A model generated the notes under the pieces. That model was not told the DNA's origin. It ran no database searches and saw nothing but the letters and a program-made list of their open reading frames with translations. DNA of 6,733 bases, from assembly GCA_030705945.1 (NCBI GenBank), contig JAUZPS010000268.1, positions 1-6,733 on the forward strand, written 5' to 3'. Of this stretch, positions 1-5,840 are shown one piece after another. The stretch comes from Bacillota bacterium. Its GTDB lineage: Bacteria; Bacillota; Clostridia; Acetivibrionales; DSM-2933. Within the stretch, counting starts at the first letter, position 1; the number at the start of each line of letters is the position of its first letter. The position numbers and the translations under genes were made by a program.

Positions 1-1980
1 CTTTAAAGCCAGTATAATTAGAGGCAGAATGAGACTTTTATTTATTTCCAATATATTGTTTACAGCATCAACCTTTTGACTGGTTATTTCCTCAATTGTT
101 TCTTCAGCTTTTTTGGTAATAAGATCGCCTTCTTCATTGAAAGGATCATCAACACCTTCAAATCTGCCTGCAATTTCAAGTATTTCTTTCTTAAAGCTGC
201 TGATTTTTTCATCATAGGCATTATCTTTGTCAGTTGAAGAAATGTCAGGTTCAGAGCCAGGAATGGCTTCGGTTGGTATAGACGCGCCTTGCCCTTCTGA
301 ATTGGGGGAAGATGTCGGGGATGCTGGGGGAGTAGGTAATGCTGAAAAAGCCGGAGGTATAATTCCGGCAGAAGATGTGGAAATGGCAGTTGGTGTCGGC
401 AAAGATGTGTTTGCAGACGCAGTAGTTGGTTTTATAATGATTTCCTTGGTTTTGACATTCATATTATTATTATAGGAAACCTGGTAACTGACTGTTTTGT
501 CAGACTCAGCAGGTACAATTTCCGGAAGGAGAAGTGTAACAGTATTTGCGCTCTGATCAAAACTGTAAACGCTGAATGTGACTGATGAGATTTCTGTTCC
601 GTTAGTTATGCTTGAAATAGAAAAATCAGAGTCTTTTACAGATGATAATTGAGCGCCTGAAAATTGAACTTCCAGATAGTTTTTTGAAATATTTGCGCTT
701 TTTATGTATGGTTGTACATCAATGCCCTTGGGAACGGAAATATTTGTTCCGTTTATTTGTCCCAGTTGAAATAATTTGCCGCTGATTGTTATATAGCTGC
801 TTGTCTTATTGTCGGCAGATATGTCAATAACATTTTCAGCCAGGACGCTTGGGGTTTTAAGGTATTCTCCGGTATCTGCAACCTGTGAATAACTATTGCT
901 TCCCCATCCCCATAATGAAGAATTTTCATCCAATGCAATGATGTGTGAATCGCTTACGGATATTTTTGATACAGAGTCCATAACCTTATAAGGCGAAGAC
1001 CTGTCATAAGTAGTACCATCTCCCAATCTGCCAAGTATATTTGAACCCCATGAATATAATGATTTATCAAGACTGATTGCATAAGTCGAGTATAAGGCAG
1101 GTATAACGTCTGAAACATTGTCCAGAATCATTTGAGGGGTGTTCCTGTTAATGTTTTTTTGACCGTCACCCAGTTTGCCGTCTTTATTGTTACCCCATGA
1201 CCATAATGTGTTGTCGGATTTTATTGCAAAGCACGAAGAGAATCTGGTAGATGCTACTTTAATTACATCTTCCATAATCCTGACTGGTCTTGCGCTTATA
1301 TCAAATGATTGATTGCCTAGCTGACCATCAGCATTATATCCCCAAGACCAAAGGCTGTTATCATTTTTTATGGCTAATGAAAATTCTCCTTCACTTGTTG
1401 CATATTTAACTCCATCCATTATTTTTACAGGAGTTGTTCGGGAATCTGTAGTTCCATCTCCTAGCTGACCAAGTTCATTATGACCCCATCCCCATAGACT
1501 ACCGTCACTTTTTACTACAAGGCATGTATGATTGCTGCCGGCTGATATATTTGTTACATCATCCATTATATATTCTGGATGTGAGCTTCTGGAACAAAGG
1601 CAGCTTCCTGTTTCTGCATGGACATTTAAACACCAGGACCAAAGTTTTTTGTCATTGGTAAGCGCCAGTACATTTCCGTCGTAACCTATCGATACAGCAA
1701 TAACATTTTCCAAAATCTTAACCGGGTATGTATTTTTTATCACTATGGAATTATCAATGCTTGTACACCATTGCCAGAGACTGTCATCATCAAGTAATCC
1801 AAGGCATATACCATTTGTGGTGTAAATATTTTTCCATTTATTCTCTATTAGTTGGTAGGTTGTACCATTCTGTGTATCTCCGGATATACCATCAGCCAGG
1901 ACAAAATAATATTTATTCGGCAGAAAGTTTATAACAATAGAAATTAATAAAATTATACAAACACTTTTTGGGTTTATCAT
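1..1980 (-). CDS. Secreted RCC1-repeat beta-propeller surface protein (partial, C-terminus beyond the window)
   Basis: The frame is open from ATG at 1980 down to position 1 (660 codons, no stop). AGGAG (1987-1991) lies six bases upstream, which supports this start. Residues 1-29 look like a signal peptide: a charged start, the hydrophobic run CIILLISIVINFL, and a possible cleavage site near VLADG. Seven RCC1-type units follow, each marked by a W/Y-x-W motif at residues 69, 114, 163, 211, 260, 309 and 357 (spacing 45-49). Units 3-6 carry the usual GQLGDGTT-like turn. A degenerate eighth unit may lie near 403. Seven units would close a seven-bladed propeller, the known RCC1 fold. Residues about 421-517 resemble a bacterial Ig-like beta domain. 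A Pro/Ser/Thr-rich linker (about 518-582) and a charged helical stretch (583-648) come next. The visible sequence ends in the hydrophobic LILPLIILAL, possibly the start of a membrane anchor. The likely site is outside the membrane or on the cell wall; the ligand is unknown. It is divergent from the HTH-FHA gene. Confidence 0.88.
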   Translation of the reverse strand, partial: MINPKSVCIILLISIVINFLPNKYYFVLADGISGDTQNGTTYQLIENKWKNIYTTNGICLGLLDDDSLWQWCTSIDNSIVIKNTYPVKILENVIAVSIGYDGNVLALTNDKKLWSWCLNVHAETGSCLCSRSSHPEYIMDDVTNISAGSNHTCLVVKSDGSLWGWGHNELGQLGDGTTDSRTTPVKIMDGVKYATSEGEFSLAIKNDNSLWSWGYNADGQLGNQSFDISARPVRIMEDVIKVASTRFSSCFAIKSDNTLWSWGNNKDGKLGDGQKNINRNTPQMILDNVSDVIPALYSTYAISLDKSLYSWGSNILGRLGDGTTYDRSSPYKVMDSVSKISVSDSHIIALDENSSLWGWGSNSYSQVADTGEYLKTPSVLAENVIDISADNKTSSYITISGKLFQLGQINGTNISVPKGIDVQPYIKSANISKNYLEVQFSGAQLSSVKDSDFSISSITNGTEISSVTFSVYSFDQSANTVTLLLPEIVPAESDKTVSYQVSYNNNMNVKTKEIIIKPTTASANTSLPTPTAISTSSAGIIPPAFSALPTPPASPTSSPNSEGQGASIPTEAIPGSEPDISSTDKDNAYDEKISSFKKEILEIAGRFEGVDDPFNEEGDLITKKAEETIEEITSQKVDAVNNILEINKSLILPLIILALK

Positions 1981-2007
1981 ATTATACTCCTGCTGTGTAA
2001 GACTTAT

Positions 2008-2042
2008 ATTATATGATAATTCATTTAGGTAGAAAAAGGCAA
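2008..2042 (-). promoter_or_regulatory. Weak candidate promoter for the RCC1-repeat gene
   Basis: On the minus strand a perfect TATAAT (2013-2008) lies 28 bases before the start codon. The matching -35 is poor: TTTTTC at spacing 18. An alternative reading is TTGCCT (2042-2037) with TATCAT at spacing 18. The call rests mainly on the -10 box and its position, and AT-rich DNA gives such matches by chance. Confidence 0.3.
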
Positions 2043-2090
2043 TATTATATTTTTGCTTTCTGAAAAGTTGCTATGCTTGAGACAAGAATC

Positions 2091-2119
2091 TTGAAAGATA
2101 TACCTTTTTTAAATATAAT
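2091..2119 (+). promoter_or_regulatory. Sigma-A promoter for the HTH-FHA gene
   Basis: TTGAAA (2091-2096), a 17-base spacer and TATAAT (2114-2119) make a near-consensus housekeeping promoter. Transcription would start near 2126, giving a leader of about 265 bases before the ATG at 2391. That leader contains the spaced inverted repeat and the large palindrome listed separately. Confidence 0.65.
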
Positions 2120-2167
2120 ATTGGCATACAGTTTCCATTTGGGTAGTATCAAAAAAACTTAGCGACT

Positions 2168-2238
2168 GGTCGTTTCAAAAACTTGATATAATGGGTTTTC
2201 GTCGTATAAACTTGAACAAGGAATTTCTTGAAACGCCC
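2168..2238. repeat. Spaced inverted repeat GG-CGTTTCAA / TTGAAACG-CC
   Basis: CGTTTCAA (2171-2178) and TTGAAACG (2228-2235) are perfect inverted copies. The outer GG (2168-2169) and CC (2237-2238) extend the match to 10 of 11 positions. The arms lie 49 bases apart, downstream of the 2091-2119 promoter. They could form an RNA stem in the leader or be two protein-binding half-sites. The GTTTCAA core recurs in the inverted repeat at 5369-5407. Confidence 0.45.
2184..2192 (+). promoter_or_regulatory. Possible second promoter, extended -10 type
   Basis: TGATATAAT is a perfect extended -10 element (TGnTATAAT). No convincing -35 lies upstream (the region reads GCGACTGG). It falls between the arms of the spaced inverted repeat, so a protein bound there could control it. 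It is an alternative or additional start for the HTH-FHA gene. Confidence 0.35.
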
Positions 2239-2242
2239 TTGA

Positions 2243-2349
2243 TTATATAAAAAGCACTATTAATCTTACATTTGACGGAGCAAAATAACGAACGCTTTAA
2301 CGTTATTTTGTGATAGGCAAATGTAAAAGATTAATTGCTTTTTATATAA
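2243..2349. repeat. 107-base imperfect palindrome (MITE-like or leader hairpin)
   Basis: Four nested arm pairs fold the segment end to end. The outer pair is 2243-2255 with 2337-2349 (13 bp, TTATATAAAAAGC). Next come 2260-2267 with 2327-2334 (8 bp), 2268-2274 with 2318-2324 (7 bp), and 2281-2290 with 2301-2310 (10 bp, CAAAATAACG) around a 10-base loop. Mismatched gaps lie between 2256-2259 and 2335-2336, and between 2275-2280 and 2311-2317; there is also a two-A bulge at 2325-2326. Long palindromes of about 100 bp with TA-rich ends are typical of miniature inverted-repeat elements. In RNA it would form a large stem-loop about 40 bases before the start codon. Confidence 0.7.
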
Positions 2350-2390
2350 ATATATATGTTGCAATTAATATTTCTAATAGAGGTTATAGT

Positions 2391-3485
2391 ATGGTAATAA
2401 AGATTTTTGGAGATACCTTGAATAGCTTGTTAAATATTCTGTTTATCAATAAAACTGAGTTTATAAATAAGCTTGGAATCAGTAATGATACATGTGAGAA
2501 CTGGTTAAAAGGTAAAAATACTCCTCATTATGGTAATTCCGGTTCAGCTAAAAATGTTACGGTACAAGATGTAATAAAGGTATTGGATGAACAGTATCAG
2601 AAACGCTTAGGGAGAGGCATGATTGATGAAGAACTTATAAAAGGTATTCTGTCTGAGCTTTATCTGCCAAATGATACAAAGAAGTTTTTAAATGAATACA
2701 TAAATATGCCTGAATTTGTGCAAATGCTTGTTGAAAGCGCTTATGAATACAATAAGTTTTTGGAAAACAAGGAGAAACATTTATGGAAAAAAGCTATAAA
2801 TGTATTTGGTGATGAGTTTATTGAGGATAATAAGATAAGGATTAAATTGCATATTGGGGATAAGTGTCTTAATGTGTGCACGGAGAATCTAATAACTCTT
2901 AAAAGATTATCTTCTGCCATAATTGCAGAACTTGCAAAAAGAGATCTTATTGATAATGAGCGGGAAAACATAAAGGAATATTATTTTAAATTATTTGATA
3001 AAAGTAAGAAAATTCATATAATAAAAGCTGATAATAATGTACGGTTTAAAACGATTCAAGAGATTGGATTTGATAAGCTTGAATTGGTTGAGCATAATGG
3101 TGAAACAACAGTAATAATAGATAGAAATTTTAAAAGTGAACAAAATGTTTACCCTGTTATGGAAAGGATTTTTGAAAATGGAATGGATGATCCTGACTCA
3201 AAAGACATTTCGGAAATTGTATCAATTTCAAAGAATAATTTTATAGTGGGGCGGATAAGTGAGTTGTCGGATTATGTTATCCCCAGTAAATTTGTTGGAA
3301 GAGCGCATTCACAGATATCATTTGAACAGGGAAGGTATTTTATTAAAGATCTAGGTTCGGTAAATGGTACATATTTAAATGAAGAAAAGCTGAAACCCAT
3401 GGAAAAGTATGAAATATTCAGTAATGATATAATTGGATTTGTTAATTTTAAGTATTTATTTATAATTCCTGAAAAAAGAATCTGA
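2391..3485 (+). CDS. Protein with HTH-like N-terminus and C-terminal FHA domain
   Basis: The ATG at 2391 (364 aa) is preferred because AGAGG (2379-2383) sits seven bases upstream. The longer frame from GTG 2310 starts inside the palindrome and adds an unconserved-looking 27 residues. Residues about 20-46 (KTEFINKLGISNDTCENWLKG) look like an XRE-type helix-turn-helix, suggesting DNA binding. Residues 60-280 are mostly helical and charged and match no family I recognise. Residues about 283-360 are an FHA domain, a fold that binds phosphothreonine peptides. It has the G287-R288 pair, H306 of the S/GRxH motif, and N325-G326 in GSVNGTYLN. The usual serine of SRxH is G303 here, so phosphopeptide binding may be weakened or altered. 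No signal peptide or membrane segment is seen, so it is probably cytoplasmic. Its role is unknown; a Ser/Thr-kinase-linked regulator is an inference. Confidence 0.82.
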   Translation: MVIKIFGDTLNSLLNILFINKTEFINKLGISNDTCENWLKGKNTPHYGNSGSAKNVTVQDVIKVLDEQYQKRLGRGMIDEELIKGILSELYLPNDTKKFLNEYINMPEFVQMLVESAYEYNKFLENKEKHLWKKAINVFGDEFIEDNKIRIKLHIGDKCLNVCTENLITLKRLSSAIIAELAKRDLIDNERENIKEYYFKLFDKSKKIHIIKADNNVRFKTIQEIGFDKLELVEHNGETTVIIDRNFKSEQNVYPVMERIFENGMDDPDSKDISEIVSISKNNFIVGRISELSDYVIPSKFVGRAHSQISFEQGRYFIKDLGSVNGTYLNEEKLKPMEKYEIFSNDIIGFVNFKYLFIIPEKRI

Positions 3486-3602
3486 AAAATAATTTGTGTT
3501 TCGAAAATTATGAATTATGAGCATAAATTATAATAGGTATTGATAAAATGACTACTCTACTAGGACAATTGAACAATGTTGGTATTTTCCGTAGTTCTCT
3601 TC

Positions 3603-3634
3603 AAAGTTAAGTCATCAATCATTGACTTGACTTT
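3603..3634. promoter_or_regulatory. 12-bp inverted repeat overlapping the -35 box: operator candidate
   Basis: AAAGTTAAGTCA (3603-3614) pairs with TGACTTGACTTT (3623-3634) over 12 positions with one G-T, around an 8-base centre. The right arm contains the TTGACT -35 of the promoter for the first lichenase, the usual place for a repressor site. It lies 118 bases after the HTH-FHA stop and could instead be a transcription end, but no proper T-run follows (CATATTATTCT). Confidence 0.5.
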
Positions 3635-3650
3635 CATATTATTCTATAAT
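3622..3650 (+). promoter_or_regulatory. Sigma-A promoter of the lectin-bearing lichenase gene
   Basis: TTGACT (3622-3627), a 17-base spacer and TATAAT (3645-3650) give a near-consensus promoter. Transcription would begin near 3657, about 260 bases before the ATG at 3916. It makes the lichenase gene a separate unit from the HTH-FHA gene. Confidence 0.65.
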
Positions 3651-3656
3651 TAAACC

Positions 3657-3915
3657 ATTGAAATGTTAATTCATGGTAATTTTTGAATAGTTACTCTTGG
3701 GGAATTAAAATAATCTAATTTATATATATGTTCGAAAATTGTGGAGGAAACTTTATTATATATGAAAATGGAGATGCTTTAACTTTATTTACTTTTTTAA
3801 AATCCTTCCTACGATTTTAACAATACTTTTATTTGAAAGGGGTGCTATAAAAACAAAAAAGATTTGTGTTGCAATACCTTGGGGAAAACAAATTAAAAGA
3901 AAGAAGGTATATTTC
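3657..3915 (+). other. Long untranslated leader of the first lichenase gene, no recognised RNA family
   Basis: The stretch between the predicted start and the ATG is AT-rich and holds no convincing gene. I looked for the GACGCAAAGC core of c-di-GMP-I riboswitches and it is absent. Two purine-rich, ribosome-site-like motifs are present without a useful frame. GGAGG at 3743-3747 is followed by an ATG at 3762 that opens only a 6-codon frame. AAAGGGG near 3837-3842 is followed by GTG-CTA-TAA. The true ribosome site is AAGAAGG at 3901-3907. The length suggests post-transcriptional control, but no clear terminator hairpin is visible. Confidence 0.4.
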
Positions 3916-5100
3916 ATGAAGAAAATCTCAATAATTCTAATATCAGTATTCTTTATTTTTGTTTTGAATGCTAATATTTTTGCAGCTAGCGCCTTTACAG
4001 AACAACTTAACTCTTACAATAGTTCAATGTGGGAAATGCGCGACGGAACTAACGGCTCACCTTTCAATTGTGGGTTCACTCCTCAAAACATTTCATTCAG
4101 TGGTGGTTATATGACCCTCAAGCTAAATAATACTCGCAGTTACAACTTGCCTTTTTCTGGCGCGGAGTATCGTACCAAAAGCACATACAGTTATGGTAAG
4201 TTTGAAACCAGTATGAAGCCTGCCAAATCATCAGGCATCGTAAGTTCATTCTTCCTATATACCGGCAGTCCATGGGATGAAATAGACATCGAGTTTCTCG
4301 GAAAAAACACCAATCAGGTTCAATTCAACTACTACGTCAATGGAGTAGGCGGACATGAAAAACTTATAGACCTTGGTTTCGATGCATCAACCTCATACCA
4401 CAAATATGCCATAGAGTACGGTAACGGATATATCAAATGGTATGTCGACGGAGTCCAAAAATATAGTGTCTCAGGCGGAACATTACCATCGCACCCCATG
4501 CAGATTATGGTTAATCTCTGGCCAGGTATTGGTGTTGATAATTGGCTTGGATCTTTCAATTACAAAAATACACTCTATGCCAGCTACGATTATTTAAGTT
4601 ATACACCAATCAACACATCAGTTACTACACCACAGCCTACTCAAGCACCTGGGTCAGTAGCGTCGGTAACATCAGGTGGAATCTATAAAATTGTTAACAG
4701 GAATAGCGGTAAAGTACTTGATGTAACCAACCGATCAACATCTGATGGCGCTCAAATAGTCCAATCGTCTGATTATGGTATACCCAGCCAACAGTGGCAG
4801 TTTTATTCTCTTAACAATGGATATTACAAGATAATAAACAAAAACAGTGGCAAAGTTATGGATATTTCTGGAGCATCCAGTTCTAATGGAGCAAACAATG
4901 TACAATGGAAAGATAATGGCGGTAATAACCAGCAGTGGAAACTCATTGATGCTGGCAGTGGCTACTTTAAAATACAGAACCGCAACAGCGGAAAGTTATT
5001 GGATATCAACGGTCACTCAACAGCAGATGGCGCCTCTGATATACAATGGAGTGACAATGGCGGTAATAACCAGTTGTGGAAATTGACAAAGGTTAACTAA
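3916..5100 (+). CDS. Secreted GH16 lichenase (endo-beta-1,3-1,4-glucanase) with C-terminal ricin-type lectin domain
   Basis: GH16 lichenases cut beta-1,4 bonds next to beta-1,3 bonds in mixed-linkage glucans (lichenan, cereal beta-glucan). The ATG has AAGAAGG eight bases upstream. Residues 1-24 are a signal peptide (KK start, hydrophobic core, cleavage near IFAA). The catalytic domain spans about 25-231. WDEIDIEFLGK at 120-130 supplies nucleophile E122, helper D124 and acid/base E126. Family hallmarks include SYGKFETSMKPAKSSGIVSSF (91-112) and NLWPGIGVDNW (200-210). The loop before the active site is four residues shorter than in the downstream paralogue, and the cysteine pair of Bacillus lichenases is reduced to C52. 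A Thr/Pro/Gln-rich linker (about 232-253) leads to three 47-residue ricin-B units (255-394) with QxW motifs at W294, W341 and W388, probably sugar binding (CBM13-like). Codons are richer in C/G at third positions than in the paralogue. It appears monocistronic and extracellular. Confidence 0.93.
   Translation: MKKISIILISVFFIFVLNANIFAASAFTEQLNSYNSSMWEMRDGTNGSPFNCGFTPQNISFSGGYMTLKLNNTRSYNLPFSGAEYRTKSTYSYGKFETSMKPAKSSGIVSSFFLYTGSPWDEIDIEFLGKNTNQVQFNYYVNGVGGHEKLIDLGFDASTSYHKYAIEYGNGYIKWYVDGVQKYSVSGGTLPSHPMQIMVNLWPGIGVDNWLGSFNYKNTLYASYDYLSYTPINTSVTTPQPTQAPGSVASVTSGGIYKIVNRNSGKVLDVTNRSTSDGAQIVQSSDYGIPSQQWQFYSLNNGYYKIINKNSGKVMDISGASSSNGANNVQWKDNGGNNQQWKLIDAGSGYFKIQNRNSGKLLDINGHSTADGASDIQWSDNGGNNQLWKLTKVN
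4678..5097 (+). repeat. Three in-frame 141-bp repeats encoding the ricin-B lectin units
   Basis: The units begin at residues 255, 302 and 349, exactly 47 codons apart. Each opens with G-[IY]-[YF]-K-I and N-[RK]-N-SGK-[VL]-[LM]-D, and closes with Q-x-W. The second and third are close at DNA level: TGGCGGTAATAACCAG occurs in both, near 4915 and 5057. The first is more diverged (DYGIPSQQW instead of DNGGNNQxW), suggesting that the last duplication joined units 2 and 3. Confidence 0.8.
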
Positions 5101-5214
5101 ATAAATCACGATAAAAATATTACATTATGGCGAGCAGGCAGCTAACGATTCAACGATGCATGTGAAGACGGAATGTAATAGATTTTTCGTAATTTATATA
5201 GAAATAAAAATTTA

Positions 5215-5243
5215 GGGGCTGTCTAAAATGACAGTCCTTTTTT
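5215..5243 (+). terminator. Rho-independent terminator after the first lichenase gene
   Basis: GGGGCTGTC (5215-5223) pairs with GACAGTCCT (5230-5238) over nine positions with two G-U pairs around a 6-base loop, and the run TTTTTT (5238-5243) follows. It lies 115 bases after the stop codon. The opposite strand also has a T-rich flank, so it may work both ways. GGGGCTGTCTAAAA also resembles the ends of some insertion sequences; no transposase is present here. Confidence 0.75.
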
Positions 5244-5368
5244 GAAAAAGTTTTAATGTCATTTCAAGCCTCAACTTATATATCTCTCATAATATGATTA
5301 ATACTTTCAACAAGTTTACCCCTTCCAGAAGATACAATAAACGCTTGATATTTTTACAAAAAGGATGG
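5244..5368. other. Intergenic stretch without a recognisable feature
   Basis: No frame, RNA or clear repeat can be supported between the terminator and the inverted repeat that precedes the next promoter. The minus strand has one short open stretch ending near 5276, too short to call a gene remnant. The stretch upstream (5101-5214) holds only an 8-bp inverted pair, ATTACATT (5119-5126) and AATGTAAT (5172-5179). Confidence 0.4.
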
Positions 5369-5407
5369 ATGTTTCAATAAAAATTTGCTAATAATTAGTT
5401 GAAACAT
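5369..5407. promoter_or_regulatory. 9-bp inverted repeat ATGTTTCAA / TTGAAACAT covering the -35 box
   Basis: ATGTTTCAA (5369-5377) and TTGAAACAT (5399-5407) are perfect inverted copies with 21 bases between. Their centres are 30 bases apart, close to three helical turns. The right copy contains the whole TTGAAA -35 box of the riboswitch promoter, so a dimeric or looping repressor could block transcription here. The GTTTCAA core is shared with the inverted repeat at 2168-2238. Confidence 0.5.
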
Positions 5408-5427
5408 GTAAATTCTTCTGCTATAAT
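5399..5427 (+). promoter_or_regulatory. Sigma-A promoter of the riboswitch-lichenase transcript
   Basis: TTGAAA (5399-5404), a 17-base spacer and TATAAT (5422-5427) form a near-perfect promoter. The predicted start near 5434-5436 lies just ahead of the riboswitch, which is the expected arrangement. Confidence 0.8.
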
Positions 5428-5449
5428 TTTATTATGTTAACAAAAAACA

Positions 5450-5566
5450 ATTTCGAAAAGGCAAAACTGATGAAAGTTAGTGACGCAAAGCTTCAGATCT
5501 AATGTTAATAAATAATAGACATATGTCTGCTGTTTATTGTACAATGATGGCTGAGCTGCCAAAGAA
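5450..5566 (+). promoter_or_regulatory. Cyclic di-GMP-I (GEMM-I) riboswitch aptamer
   Basis: The conserved parts of the GEMM-I aptamer occur in order. AAAAGGCAAA (5456-5465) is the first joining region. ACTGAT/GTTAGT (5466-5471 with 5476-5481) form the first stem, capped by a GAAA tetraloop (5472-5475). The near-invariant GACGCAAAGC (5482-5491) comes next, then CTAA (5499-5502). GATGGCTGAGCTGCCAAAG (5546-5564) is the closing hairpin region, GGC..GCC. Between the last two lies an enlarged stem with AATAAA/TTTATT and the palindrome AGACATATGTCT (5517-5528). The outer P1 helix is hard to define. The aptamer binds the second messenger c-di-GMP and here controls the downstream lichenase through a leader of about 400 bases. 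Whether c-di-GMP turns the gene on or off cannot be read with confidence. Confidence 0.88.
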
Positions 5567-5589
5567 TGTAATTTGTAACTTTTCGTATA

Positions 5590-5690
5590 TTAAGGATTTA
5601 TCAATTCTATCCTTAAATTTGTCTATTATTAATAAATTAAATACGGGAGGTAAATTAAAGTTATTGTTTAACTTCCTTGTTAGTTTTTAT
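5590..5690 (+). other. Candidate expression platform of the c-di-GMP riboswitch
   Basis: Two hairpins follow the aptamer. One is TTAAGGAT/ATCCTTAA (5590-5597 with 5609-5616, 8 bp). The other pairs GGAGGT (5646-5651) with AACTTCC (5671-5676) and is followed by the T-rich TTGTTAGTTTTTATT. The second is the best terminator candidate, but its stem is short, has a G-U pair and has an imperfect T-run. The remaining leader (5691-5826) shows no clear structure. Control of termination is therefore plausible but not shown. Confidence 0.35.
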
Positions 5691-5840
5691 TTAACTTTTA
5701 GACCTACATATCTAATTTCTGTCACTGTAACAAATATGTATACTCATATCCTTTCTTTTTAGTGTACTAGTTCTTTGCCGTCGACAAATCATTCAAAATT
5801 CCAAACAAAATTTAGAATTTAGTAGTAAAGGGGTTATTAT

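Noticed and set aside
227..475. Plus-strand open frame of 82 codons
   Set aside because: It is antisense to the Pro/Ser/Thr linker of the RCC1-repeat gene, which explains its odd Gly/Ala/Val-rich product; it has no ribosome site.
2171..2235. TTGAAAC-like ends suggesting a CRISPR repeat
   Set aside because: Some clostridial CRISPR repeats end in TTGAAAC, but there is no regularly spaced direct repeat here and no cas gene in the window.
2310..2390. GTG start extending the HTH-FHA protein by 27 residues
   Set aside because: The extension is encoded inside the large palindrome and has no good ribosome site, while ATG 2391 has AGAGG at the right distance.
2732..2746. Catabolite control (cre)-like sequence TGAAAGCGCTTATGA
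   Set aside because: It lies deep inside the HTH-FHA coding region, far from any promoter, and matches the consensus only partly.
4847..5086. Alternative frame within the lectin repeats
   Set aside because: It is a shadow of the repeated lectin-coding sequence, long only because the DNA repeats keep the second frame open.
5215..5238. Insertion sequence terminal repeat (GGGGCTGTCTAAAA)
   Set aside because: No transposase, partner repeat or target duplication is visible, and the hairpin with T-run right after a gene is explained by a terminator.
5276..5350. Minus-strand open stretch that could be the tail of a decayed gene
   Set aside because: Only about 25 codons are open, with no recognisable family and a stop just upstream.
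5502..5762. 86-codon open frame upstream of the second lichenase
   Set aside because: It begins inside the riboswitch aptamer, has no ribosome site and encodes a low-complexity AT-driven product. A shorter TTG start after GGGAGG at 5645 is poorly spaced.
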